NCBI GenBank assembly: GCA_036795455.1
Contig: DAIRET010000127.1
Coordinates: forward strand, 1-8,451
DNA: 8,451 nt
DNA from: DAIRET01 sp036795455
GTDB taxonomy: Bacteria; Bacteroidota; Ignavibacteria; Ignavibacteriales; Ignavibacteriaceae
Direction: 5' to 3'
The translations under genes and the position numbers were made by a program. Shown here piece by piece: positions 1-6,639 of this stretch (positions within the stretch are counted from its first letter, which is position 1; each line of letters begins with the position of its first letter). The notes under the pieces were generated by a model. It searched no databases, was not told where the DNA came from, and was given only the letters and a program-made list of their open reading frames with translations.

Positions 1-875
1 CTTAATTGTTTTTCACTTTCACCTGTATCGGCTGCTACGGTTAATGTATCTTTCTTTTCAGTTTGAACATCCGCCGTTATTTGAGTTGTATCTGTACTAA
101 GAGAATCATCAAGAGATTTTCCGGCAAGAACTTCATCAATTTTTTGCATTATATTGATTGTAAAATCAGGGTCTTTAAGTAATTTGAACTCAAGTAAAGC
201 AGTACCCTGAAGTAATTGACGGGCTTCTTCTTCTTTGGCAATACCCGGCAATTCTACAATAACGCGTCTATCACCCTGTTTCTGAATAGTCGGTTCTGCT
301 ACACCATACTGGTCAACTCTATTCCTGATAATTTCCATTGCGCGGGTAACAGCATCTTCCGATTGCTTACGAAGATCATCAATTATTTGAGAATCGTCTT
401 CTCGTATTGAACCGAAGTACCTCGATATTCTAATTTCCTTTTCCTGTAATCTTCTACCGAAAATATCAACAACCGATTCATCCGACAATGCGGCTTCTTT
501 AGCAGAGGCTTCTAAAACCTCTCTAAACTGATCGTCTGCGTTGTTGGCAAGTTTTTCAAGAAGTTTGGCAGTATTAACTTCAAGAACTACGCGCATACCT
601 CCCTGTAAATCAAGACCGAGTTTAACTCGCTTTTGTCTTGCTTCGCGGTATGACGGGTCGGAAGATTTTATACTATCTTCAATAGACAGCAATTCTCTTT
701 CCAATTGTTGAATAGTGATTTCAGGTATCACTGATTTTATACTATCCTTCTTTATTCCGATTATTTGGGCTATCCCTTTGTTGTTTTGATAGTCCTGGTA
801 AGTAGGATATAAGAAATAAATACTTACTGCAATAGCTGCAAAAATGATGATGATTCTAAATCTAAGTTCTTTCAT
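1..875 (-). CDS. secD: Protein translocase subunit SecD, N-terminal part (cut by window edge)
   Basis: SecD is the inner-membrane partner of SecF; with SecYEG it uses proton motive force to help pull exported proteins across the membrane. The frame stays open from the ATG at 875 to the left edge, giving 291 codons. I see a single N-terminal membrane segment (about residues 7-23, rich in Ile and Ala), the SecD hallmark LGLDLQGGMRVVLEV at 86-100, and the periplasmic P1 signature RNRVDQYGVAEP at 184-195 followed by RRVIVELPGI. A Ser/Thr/Asp-rich low-complexity stretch begins near residue 251. The C-terminal P1 part and the remaining five membrane segments lie outside the window; secF usually follows but cannot be seen. 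No Shine-Dalgarno sequence precedes the ATG. It is transcribed away from truA. The family is certain; whether the gene is a SecD-SecF fusion cannot be told. Confidence 0.95.
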   Translation of the reverse strand, partial: MKELRFRIIIIFAAIAVSIYFLYPTYQDYQNNKGIAQIIGIKKDSIKSVIPEITIQQLERELLSIEDSIKSSDPSYREARQKRVKLGLDLQGGMRVVLEVNTAKLLEKLANNADDQFREVLEASAKEAALSDESVVDIFGRRLQEKEIRISRYFGSIREDDSQIIDDLRKQSEDAVTRAMEIIRNRVDQYGVAEPTIQKQGDRRVIVELPGIAKEEEARQLLQGTALLEFKLLKDPDFTINIMQKIDEVLAGKSLDDSLSTDTTQITADVQTEKKDTLTVAADTGESEKQL

Positions 876-920
876 AAGCAAAAAATGTTATTTATCTTGT
901 TTTAGGATTAATTAAGTTTT

Positions 921-951
921 CAAAATTACTCTAATAGGGTGAAAAAATCAA
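921..951 (-). promoter_or_regulatory. Candidate Bacteroidota-type promoter for secD
   Basis: On the minus strand the octamer TAATTTTG (928 down to 921) fits the Bacteroidota -7 consensus TAnnTTTG. A TTG (951-949) lies 20 nt upstream, where the -33 element is expected. Transcription would start near 914, giving a leader of about 40 nt. Matches to such short AT-rich elements arise by chance, so this is a position-supported guess. Confidence 0.4.
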
Positions 952-1048
952 CAAAAATTCAATCTAAATATTCAATACGTGAGTTTTAGACGGGAAGCAT
1001 TGTTTACTTAAATAATCGATAGTTTTACTAAAAATGATTAATAATAAT

Positions 1049-1056
1049 TAAATTTG
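1049..1056 (+). promoter_or_regulatory. Candidate -7 element for truA
   Basis: TAAATTTG fits the Bacteroidota -7 consensus TAnnTTTG and lies 48 nt before the truA ATG, so the leader would be about 42 nt. No TTG is present at the expected -33 position; the sequence there is TTTTAC. This is the best candidate in the 229-bp secD/truA divergent spacer, in which I see no other structured element. Confidence 0.35.
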
Positions 1057-1104
1057 CACACAAAACCCTAATTTTTTAACCTGGAATCAACTATTTAAGT
1101 TAAA

Positions 1105-1833
1105 ATGAAAAATTATAAACTTACTATCCAATATGATGGAACAAGTTACTGTGGATGGCAAATTCAGAAAAATTGCCCGACAATTCAACAAATTATTACG
1201 GATTCGATACAGATTCTCGTTAGAAAAGAGATTAACCTTATCGGTTCGGGAAGGACAGATAGCGGAGTTCATGCGTTGGGGCAGGTTGCAAATTTTAAAA
1301 TTGATGAACCGCTTGACTTATATAAATTCAAGTTTTCATTAAACTCGGTATTACCAAAAGATATTTCCGTATTAACTATTGAAGAAGTCGGAGAAGAGTT
1401 CCATGCAAGGTTCGATGCAAAAAAGAGAACGTACATGTATCTATTTTCAAAATTCAAATCTCCTTTCTATAAAAATTATTCATCGCACCTGTTCCATAAA
1501 GTCAATGTTGAAAACATAAACCTTCTTACAAAAGCATTGTGTAAAAAAGATGATTTTATTTCTTTCTCTAAAACCGGCAGCGATGAACCGAATACAATAT
1601 GTACAATCCATGATGCAAGATGGAAGGACAACAAAAGCTTTCTTTTATTTAGAATTGAAGCCGACAGGTATTTAAGAGGAATGGTTCGTGCAATAGTAGG
1701 TACTCTGTTAAAACTCGACAAAGAAAAAAAAGATATTGGTTCGTTGTATGAAATTATTAGTTCTAAAAACCGGGAGAATGCAGGTTTTTCCGTCCCGGCA
1801 AAAGGTTTGTTTTTATATAAAGTGAGGTATTAA
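1105..1833 (+). CDS. truA: tRNA pseudouridine(38-40) synthase TruA
   Basis: TruA isomerises uridine to pseudouridine at positions 38, 39 and 40 in the anticodon stem-loop of many tRNAs, acting as a cytoplasmic homodimer without cofactor. The 242-residue protein is close to the usual family length. It starts with the typical KLTIQYDGTSYCGWQ. The catalytic aspartate is D52 in GSGRTDSGVHA (47-57). Other conserved blocks are FHARFDAKKRTY (99-110, with the active-site tyrosine Y110), RYLRGMVRAIVG (188-199) and the C-terminal PAKGLFL (231-237). No catalytic residue seems to be missing. The ATG at 1105 gives the full conserved N-terminus; it has no Shine-Dalgarno sequence. The gene is divergent from secD, and a dehydrogenase gene starts 2 nt after its stop, which suggests shared transcription. 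Confidence 0.97.
   Translation: MKNYKLTIQYDGTSYCGWQIQKNCPTIQQIITDSIQILVRKEINLIGSGRTDSGVHALGQVANFKIDEPLDLYKFKFSLNSVLPKDISVLTIEEVGEEFHARFDAKKRTYMYLFSKFKSPFYKNYSSHLFHKVNVENINLLTKALCKKDDFISFSKTGSDEPNTICTIHDARWKDNKSFLLFRIEADRYLRGMVRAIVGTLLKLDKEKKDIGSLYEIISSKNRENAGFSVPAKGLFLYKVRY
1824..1827 (+). promoter_or_regulatory. Shine-Dalgarno site for the SDR gene, inside the truA end
   Basis: GAGG in the last codons of truA sits 8 nt before the ATG at 1836. It supports that start and fits translational coupling with truA. Most other genes here lack such a motif. Confidence 0.55.
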
Positions 1834-1835
1834 CA

Positions 1836-2588
1836 ATGATAGATTTAATTGAAAAAAATGTTTTAATAACCGGCGGTTCAAGAGGAATAGGTGCAGCTTG
1901 TGTGAGACTATTTCATAAAGCCGGAGCAAACGTATTCTTTACTTATAAATCGGATTCTGTTTCAGCAAATAATCTAATTAATGAGTTTAAAGTAAATCCA
2001 CCGTCGGCAATTCAAATGGATATGGAATCTGAACAAAGCATTATTAATGGGATAGCTTCAATTAGGAAAACATACAACCGGATAGACATTTTAGTAAACA
2101 ATGCAGGCATCTGGAAATATGGAGCTGCTGATAAAATGTCTCTCGAACAGTGGGAAGAAACAATGAAGATTAACGTATCCGGGTTATTCGTTGTAACAAG
2201 AGAAGTTATTTCTATAATGAAAGAGAATAAATTCGGACGAATAATTAATATTACCTCCACTGCGGGACAGCGGGGAGAAGCATTCCATTCTCACTATGCT
2301 GCTTCCAAAGGAGCGGTAATTTCATATACGAAATCGCTTGCCGCAGAGTTAGCCGGATTTAACATTACTTCAAATTCAGTCGCTCCAGGCTGGGTTGATA
2401 CCGATATGTGTACCGAAGTCTTCGCAGACAATAAGTATAAAGAAGAGGTGAGAAAAGGGATTCCGGTAGGTAGAATTGCAACCCCCGAAGATGTTGCCGG
2501 ACCTGTTTTATTTCTCGCATCGGAATTAGCAAGACACATTAACGGAGAAATTCTTAATGTGAATGGTGGAAGCGTACTTTGCGGGTAG
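1836..2588 (+). CDS. FabG-like short-chain dehydrogenase/reductase (classical SDR)
   Basis: A classical SDR of 250 residues, the normal length for the family, probably a cytoplasmic NAD(P)H-dependent oxidoreductase. The Rossmann cofactor loop is TGGSRGIG (12-19); the arginine in it resembles NADPH-using FabG proteins. NNAG is at 88-91. The catalytic tetrad is complete: N113, S141, Y154 and K158 (YAASK, 154-158). APGWVDTDM (183-191) follows, and the C-terminus has the FabG-like NGEILNVNGG block. The closest described type is 3-oxoacyl-ACP reductase, but SDR substrates cannot be read from sequence, and no fatty-acid genes (acpP, fabF, fabD) are adjacent, so I leave the symbol empty. It starts 2 nt after truA with a GAGG ribosome site, implying an operon. 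It converges on a yigZ-like gene across a hairpin. Confidence 0.93.
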   Translation: MIDLIEKNVLITGGSRGIGAACVRLFHKAGANVFFTYKSDSVSANNLINEFKVNPPSAIQMDMESEQSIINGIASIRKTYNRIDILVNNAGIWKYGAADKMSLEQWEETMKINVSGLFVVTREVISIMKENKFGRIINITSTAGQRGEAFHSHYAASKGAVISYTKSLAAELAGFNITSNSVAPGWVDTDMCTEVFADNKYKEEVRKGIPVGRIATPEDVAGPVLFLASELARHINGEILNVNGGSVLCG

Positions 2589-2624
2589 AAATCTCTTTTA
2601 ATTCTTGAAAAACAAATTTACCAT

Positions 2625-2671
2625 TCTTGATTATCCTGACTGAACTAACATTCAGTCGGGATGTATCAAGA
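2625..2671. terminator. Long hairpin between convergent genes, likely bidirectional terminator
   Basis: The core is CCTGACTGAA (2635-2644) pairing with TTCAGTCGGG (2651-2660), one T-G wobble, around a 6-nt loop. It extends through 2632-2634/2661-2663, then after one bulged base (2664) through TCTTGAT (2625-2631) pairing with ATCAAGA (2665-2671). That makes about 20 base pairs. It begins 36 nt after the SDR stop and 5 nt after the yigZ stop, so it could serve both. Neither side has a clean U-tract, although the minus-strand exit is T-rich. Confidence 0.6.
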
Positions 2672-2676
2672 GAACT

Positions 2677-3309
2677 TCATAAATATTCTACCGTTTCACT
2701 AACCCAAAAGGAGGCTTTCCCTTTGGTACTATTTATAATCTTTGTCTTCACATCATCAATCCCGGAAGGTTTTACATACACTGGGATAAAGAACTCTCCC
2801 GTTTCTTCTGAGCGGATTATCTTTGCATTATTATCCGTTAAGATTTTATAAACATTATTTACAGCCTGGTAATCAATGAAAATTTTTATAAATATGTATG
2901 CGGATTTCGTTATTATTTCTCCGGTACTAATCGCATTGAATGCCGATTGATAATACGCTTTCCCGAGAGGACCTACACCCAACTTCGTACCGCCGAAGTA
3001 CCTGATTACAATTACAAGCACATCAGTCAATTCAAAATGTTCGATTGCATTTAGAATTCTTACCCCTGCAGTACCACCCGGTTCCCCGTCATCGGAATAT
3101 TTCTTCTCCCCGTTATTCAATAAGAATGCGTAACAGTGGTGCGTTGCATCGTAAAACTCTTTCTTGTTTTGATTTAGAATTGTATTTACCTCCTTTATAT
3201 CAGAAACGTAATAACATCTTCCGATAAACAGGGAGCCTTTTTCTTTCTCTTTCGATTCGGAGAAACCTTTAACAGTTCTAATTTGTTCAGATAAAGCTTT
3301 TGTACTCAT
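2677..3309 (-). CDS. yigZ: YigZ / IMPACT family protein (UPF0029 and DUF1949 domains)
   Basis: This belongs to the YigZ/IMPACT family. The eukaryotic member IMPACT regulates the GCN2 kinase; the role of the bacterial proteins is not firmly established, though a link to translation or nucleic-acid binding has been proposed. The 210-residue length is close to E. coli YigZ. The N-terminal UPF0029 domain (about 20-125) carries the hallmarks DATHHCYAF (54-62), DDGEPGGTAG (73-82) and RYFGGTKLGVGPL (103-115). The C-terminal part (about 142-197) fits the ferredoxin-like DUF1949 domain. The ATG at 3309 gives a normal N-terminus and has no Shine-Dalgarno sequence. The gene is divergent from uvrA across 114 bp and converges with the SDR gene. 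Family assignment is secure; cellular function is not. Confidence 0.93.
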   Translation of the reverse strand: MSTKALSEQIRTVKGFSESKEKEKGSLFIGRCYYVSDIKEVNTILNQNKKEFYDATHHCYAFLLNNGEKKYSDDGEPGGTAGVRILNAIEHFELTDVLVIVIRYFGGTKLGVGPLGKAYYQSAFNAISTGEIITKSAYIFIKIFIDYQAVNNVYKILTDNNAKIIRSEETGEFFIPVYVKPSGIDDVKTKIINSTKGKASFWVSETVEYL

Positions 3310-3343
3310 AAATAGGTCTTATTCAGTTGTTCATAATTTTTTT

Positions 3344-3351
3344 CAAAAATA
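3344..3351 (-). promoter_or_regulatory. Candidate -7 element for yigZ
   Basis: On the minus strand this reads TATTTTTG, fitting TAnnTTTG, and lies 34 nt before the yigZ ATG. A TTTG (3378-3375) sits 23 nt upstream, slightly farther than the usual 19-21 nt, so the match is imperfect. Confidence 0.3.
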
Positions 3352-3366
3352 ATAGAGGCAGAAACC

Positions 3367-3395
3367 TTGTTTTTCAAATAACCAATTGCTAAAAT
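3367..3395 (+). promoter_or_regulatory. Candidate promoter for uvrA
   Basis: TTGTTT (3367-3372), a 17-nt spacer and TAAAAT (3390-3395) resemble a -35/-10 pair and would start transcription near 3402, about 22 nt before the uvrA ATG. No TAnnTTTG element is present in this direction. The -10-like element lies inside the inverted repeat at 3380-3407. In AT-rich DNA such matches are weak evidence. Confidence 0.3.
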
Positions 3396-3407
3396 AACTA
3401 ATTGGTT
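3380..3407. repeat. Inverted repeat in the yigZ/uvrA spacer, possible operator
   Basis: AACCAATT (3380-3387) and AATTGGTT (3400-3407) are perfect 8-bp reverse complements separated by 12 nt. The arm centres are exactly 20 bp apart, about two helical turns, which suits a dimeric DNA-binding protein. The arms also form an approximate direct repeat (ACCAATTGCT and ACTAATTGGT). The dyad overlaps the putative uvrA promoter and lies 16 nt before the uvrA ATG. The regulator is unknown. Confidence 0.4.
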
Positions 3408-3423
3408 TTTAACTTTTAATGCA

Positions 3424-6249
3424 ATGGACGAACAAGATAAAATAATAATCAAAGGTGCAAGGGAGAATAACCTAAAGAATATCGACCTTGAAATACCGAG
3501 AAACTCGTTTACCGTGGTTACAGGACTTTCAGGCTCCGGCAAGTCTTCTCTTGCTTTTGATACTATTTATGCAGAAGGGCAAAGAAGATATATAGAATGT
3601 TTATCCGCATACGCACGACAATTCCTTGATATGCTTGAAAAACCGGATGTCGATTTGATTGAAGGACTAAGCCCGGCAATCTCAATTGAGCAGAAATCAA
3701 CTTCCGGGAATCCCCGTTCTACTGTTGGAACTGTTACCGAGATTTACGATTACCTGAGATTACTTTTTGCACGAGCAGGAACACCGCACTGCCATAACTG
3801 CGGTGAACCGGTAACAAAACAATCCGCTTCACAGGTTATTGACACAATAACAGGCGGAATGAAGGGGAAGAAAATCCTTGTTCTTGCCCCGGTTGTAAGA
3901 GGTAGAAAAGGACATTACAAAGAATTGTTTGAAGAAGTCTCATCGGATGGCTTTTTAAAAGTTAGAGTTGACGGCGAAGTTAAAGAGTTAATTAAAGGTT
4001 TTCAAGTTGACCGGTATAAAATTCATAACATAGAGATTTTAATAGATAAAATTAAAGTAGGCGATGAAGTTACAACACGTCTATCCCAATCAATTGAAGT
4101 CGGTCTGAACTACGGGAACGGCAGTGTGATTATTAACGATGGTGAAAAGGATTACATTTTCAGCAGACATCTTGCTTGTTTGAAATGCGGACTGAGTTAC
4201 CAGGAATTCGCTCCTAACGCTTTCTCTTTTAATTCACCTTACGGTTCCTGCCCCGACTGCGAAGGTCTTGGCGAAAAACGTGAACTCGATTTAAATCTTA
4301 TTTTACCCAACTTAAGCAAATCAATTAACGAAGAAGGGATTGCCCCTCTCGGTAAACCGCGTAAAGTCTGGATTTATACTCAGCTTGAAGCAGTTGCACA
4401 ATACTTCGGGTTTAATTTTGATACTCCCCTATCCGATTTGAACAAAGAACAGATGGATATCCTTTTAAACGGGACGAAAGAAAAAATTCCTTTTGCATAC
4501 AATTACGGTGGTGGTAGAAGCGTTACCTATCACCACAAATTCTCCGGGATAATGGGATACTTAAAAAACTACTTCCATTCCACTACTTCAAATAAAATCA
4601 GGGAGTGGGTAGAATCATATATGAATACATCGCGCTGTTCAACGTGTAACGGCGGAAGGTTGAAAAAAGAATCGCTCGCAGTTTTATTCGGCGGAAAAAA
4701 CATTGCTGAAGTAACCGGCTTATCAATACGAAGAACAAAAGAGTTCTTTGATAATGTAAGAATTGAAGGAAGAAATGAATTAATTGCCAAACCTATTATT
4801 AAAGAAATAAACTCGCGGTTGGAGTTCCTGCTGAATGTTGGATTAGATTATCTTACACTTGACAGAAGCACAAGAACTTTGTCGGGTGGAGAATCGCAGC
4901 GTATCAGGTTGGCAACCCAAATCGGTACACAGCTTGCCGGAGTTCTTTACGTACTTGATGAACCAAGCATTGGATTACATCAAAGCGATAATATTAAACT
5001 TATTCAATCATTAAAAAAACTACGCGATCTCAGTAATACAATAATTGTTGTAGAACATGATAGAGAAACTATTGAAAATTCAGACTACCTTGTCGATCTG
5101 GGTCCCGCAGCAGGCGAGCATGGAGGAGAAATTTGCGTTCTCGGTGAAACAAAAAAATTGATTAATAAAAAGAATGGATTTGCTTCTATCACACTCGACT
5201 ATCTTAGGAACAAAAAAAGAATTGAAATACCCGCTGAAAGAAGAAAGAGTAACGGAAAATATATCGAACTGACCGGAGCTTCCGGGTTTAATCTTAAAGA
5301 CGTTGATTTAAGAATTCCGCTCGGAACATTAACAGCTATTACCGGTGTTAGCGGCTCAGGTAAATCATCTTTGATTAACGAAACACTCGTTAAAATTTTG
5401 TTAAAAGACATTTACGGCTCCAAACTTGTTCCGCTTCCTTTCAAAAAAGTTAAAGGGTTGGACCTTGTTGATAAAGTAATCGAGATAGACCAATCACCTA
5501 TCGGAAGGACACCCCGTTCAAATCCCGCTACATACACAGGTTTGTTTACTTTTATAAGGGATTTATTCGCACAGCTTCCGGAATCAAAGATGCGCGGTTA
5601 TGCTCCAGGCAGGTTTAGTTTTAATGTATCGGGCGGTAGATGTGATGAATGCGGCGGAGACGGATTGAAAAAAATCGAAATGAATTTTCTTCCCGATGTA
5701 TATGTAACTTGCGAAGTTTGTAACGGTAAAAGATATAACCGCGAAACCCTGGAAGTGCTGTATAAAAATAAATCTATTTCGGACGTACTTGAAATGACCT
5801 CGGAAGATGCGCTTCTATTTTTTGAAGAACTTCCGCGTATTAAAAGAAAGTTGAAAGCAATTAATGATGTTGGTCTCGGTTACATTAAACTGGGACAGCA
5901 GGCAACTACCCTTTCGGGCGGTGAGGCTCAAAGAGTGAAACTTGCTACAGAACTTAGTAAAGTTAGTACGGGAAAAACAATCTACTTTCTGGATGAACCT
6001 ACAACCGGTTTACACTTCGAAGATGTGAGAGTGCTTTTAAGCGTATTGAATAAATTAGTCGATAAAGGGAACACAGTAGTAATTGTTGAACACAATCTTG
6101 ATGTAATCAAAACTGCCGACTGGGTAATCGATTTGGGTCCCGGGGGAGGCGAATACGGCGGAAGGATAGTTGCAGAAGGAACACCTGAAGAAATCATCTC
6201 CGATTCTTCAAGTATTACAGGCAATTATTTGAAAAAAGAGTTCGTGTAA
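3424..6249 (+). CDS. uvrA: UvrABC excinuclease subunit A
   Basis: UvrA is the ATP-dependent damage sensor of nucleotide excision repair: a dimer that scans DNA, recruits UvrB at distorting lesions and then leaves. At 941 residues it matches the usual full length (about 940). Both ABC modules are intact. The first has Walker A GLSGSGKS (34-41), LSGGE (486-490), Walker B VLDEPSIGLH (510-519) and H545. The second has GVSGSGKS (641-648), LSGGE (830-834), FLDEPTTGLH (855-864) and H890. Zinc-type cysteine pairs occur at C123/C126, C252/C255 with C276/C279, C405/C408, and C740/C743 with C763/C766. The ATG at 3424 places the conserved IIIKGARENNLKNIDLEIPR block where expected; there is no Shine-Dalgarno sequence. 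uvrB and uvrC are not nearby. A dyad just upstream may regulate it; I could not recognise a known LexA box. Confidence 0.98.
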   Translation: MDEQDKIIIKGARENNLKNIDLEIPRNSFTVVTGLSGSGKSSLAFDTIYAEGQRRYIECLSAYARQFLDMLEKPDVDLIEGLSPAISIEQKSTSGNPRSTVGTVTEIYDYLRLLFARAGTPHCHNCGEPVTKQSASQVIDTITGGMKGKKILVLAPVVRGRKGHYKELFEEVSSDGFLKVRVDGEVKELIKGFQVDRYKIHNIEILIDKIKVGDEVTTRLSQSIEVGLNYGNGSVIINDGEKDYIFSRHLACLKCGLSYQEFAPNAFSFNSPYGSCPDCEGLGEKRELDLNLILPNLSKSINEEGIAPLGKPRKVWIYTQLEAVAQYFGFNFDTPLSDLNKEQMDILLNGTKEKIPFAYNYGGGRSVTYHHKFSGIMGYLKNYFHSTTSNKIREWVESYMNTSRCSTCNGGRLKKESLAVLFGGKNIAEVTGLSIRRTKEFFDNVRIEGRNELIAKPIIKEINSRLEFLLNVGLDYLTLDRSTRTLSGGESQRIRLATQIGTQLAGVLYVLDEPSIGLHQSDNIKLIQSLKKLRDLSNTIIVVEHDRETIENSDYLVDLGPAAGEHGGEICVLGETKKLINKKNGFASITLDYLRNKKRIEIPAERRKSNGKYIELTGASGFNLKDVDLRIPLGTLTAITGVSGSGKSSLINETLVKILLKDIYGSKLVPLPFKKVKGLDLVDKVIEIDQSPIGRTPRSNPATYTGLFTFIRDLFAQLPESKMRGYAPGRFSFNVSGGRCDECGGDGLKKIEMNFLPDVYVTCEVCNGKRYNRETLEVLYKNKSISDVLEMTSEDALLFFEELPRIKRKLKAINDVGLGYIKLGQQATTLSGGEAQRVKLATELSKVSTGKTIYFLDEPTTGLHFEDVRVLLSVLNKLVDKGNTVVIVEHNLDVIKTADWVIDLGPGGGEYGGRIVAEGTPEEIISDSSSITGNYLKKEFV

Positions 6250-6548
6250 AAAAGACTTATACCATTTCATCAAAATAGAACTACTTAAAAACATATCTAC
6301 TGGTTTTAAAAAGTTTATGGAAATGTTGTTCTTCATACTGCATTTCACAATACGCCGCTATATTTGAAATAGATTTTTTTGAAACTCTGATTATTTGAAA
6401 ACAAACTATCACCTGTTTTGAAAATTTCCTGTTATTAATTATGCATGCTGATATGCACACATCAGGTAACGCTATTTAACAAATACCTAATTTGAGTGAT
6501 TAGTTTCGATAAAAAATCTTTTAGCTGTTTAAGAACTGGTAAAATCTA
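6250..6548. other. Non-coding AT-rich region after uvrA, with TTTGAAA heptamer cluster
   Basis: I see no convincing gene here on either strand and no strong terminator directly behind uvrA. The heptamer TTTGAAA occurs four times within 61 bp, at 6363-6369, 6378-6384, 6394-6400 and 6417-6423. Two of these sit in a longer shared TATTTGAAA (6361-6369 and 6392-6400). Short weak inverted repeats are also present: AAAACA/TGTTTT (6398-6403/6414-6419), CTGAT/ATCAG (6448-6452/6461-6465) and CTAAT/ATTAG (6487-6491/6499-6503). The content would fit a leader or regulatory region, or simply relaxed intergenic DNA. Confidence 0.5.
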
Positions 6549-6556
6549 TATATTTG
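6549..6556 (+). promoter_or_regulatory. Candidate Bacteroidota-type -7 element for the propeller gene
   Basis: TATATTTG fits the consensus TAnnTTTG exactly. Transcription would start near 6563, giving a leader of about 77 nt. Upstream, GTTTAA (6527-6532) is only a partial match to the -33 TTTG. This is the only TAnnTTTG I noticed in the 390-bp gap in this direction. Confidence 0.45.
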
Positions 6557-6625
6557 TATTGTGAAAATAGATAATAAACAACCTAGTACCGACAGTTGTT
6601 TTCATAGTATCAATTAATTCTTATT

Positions 6626-6631
6626 GAGGAG
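6626..6631 (+). promoter_or_regulatory. Strong Shine-Dalgarno site for the propeller gene
   Basis: GAGGAG lies 8 nt before the ATG at 6640 and fixes that start. It is the best ribosome site in the window and stands out because secD, truA, yigZ and uvrA show none. Confidence 0.75.
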
Positions 6632-6639
6632 ACCTGAAA

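Noticed and set aside
216..410. 64-codon plus-strand open frame opposite secD
   Set aside because: It lies fully antisense to the conserved SecD P1 region and has a low-complexity Phe/Asn-rich product with no recognisable domain.
1133..1342. 69-codon plus-strand frame inside truA
   Set aside because: It is an out-of-frame shadow over the catalytic region of TruA, without a ribosome site.
2627..2851. 74-codon plus-strand open frame overlapping the yigZ 3' end
   Set aside because: It is antisense to the DUF1949 part of yigZ and runs through the hairpin; yigZ has clear family motifs, this frame has none.
3310..3423. Classical LexA box (CTG-N10-CAG or GAAC-N4-GTTC) ahead of uvrA
   Set aside because: Neither form is present in the spacer; only the AACCAATT/AATTGGTT dyad stands out, and its regulator is unknown.
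3306..3542. Minus-strand open frame over the yigZ/uvrA spacer and the uvrA start
   Set aside because: It is antisense to the UvrA Walker A region and crosses the divergent promoter spacer; the product shows no recognisable motif.
6393..6423. Possible uvrA terminator formed by AAAACA/TGTTTT
   Set aside because: The stem is only 6 AT-rich pairs with a 10-nt loop and lies about 150 nt after the uvrA stop, too weak to call.
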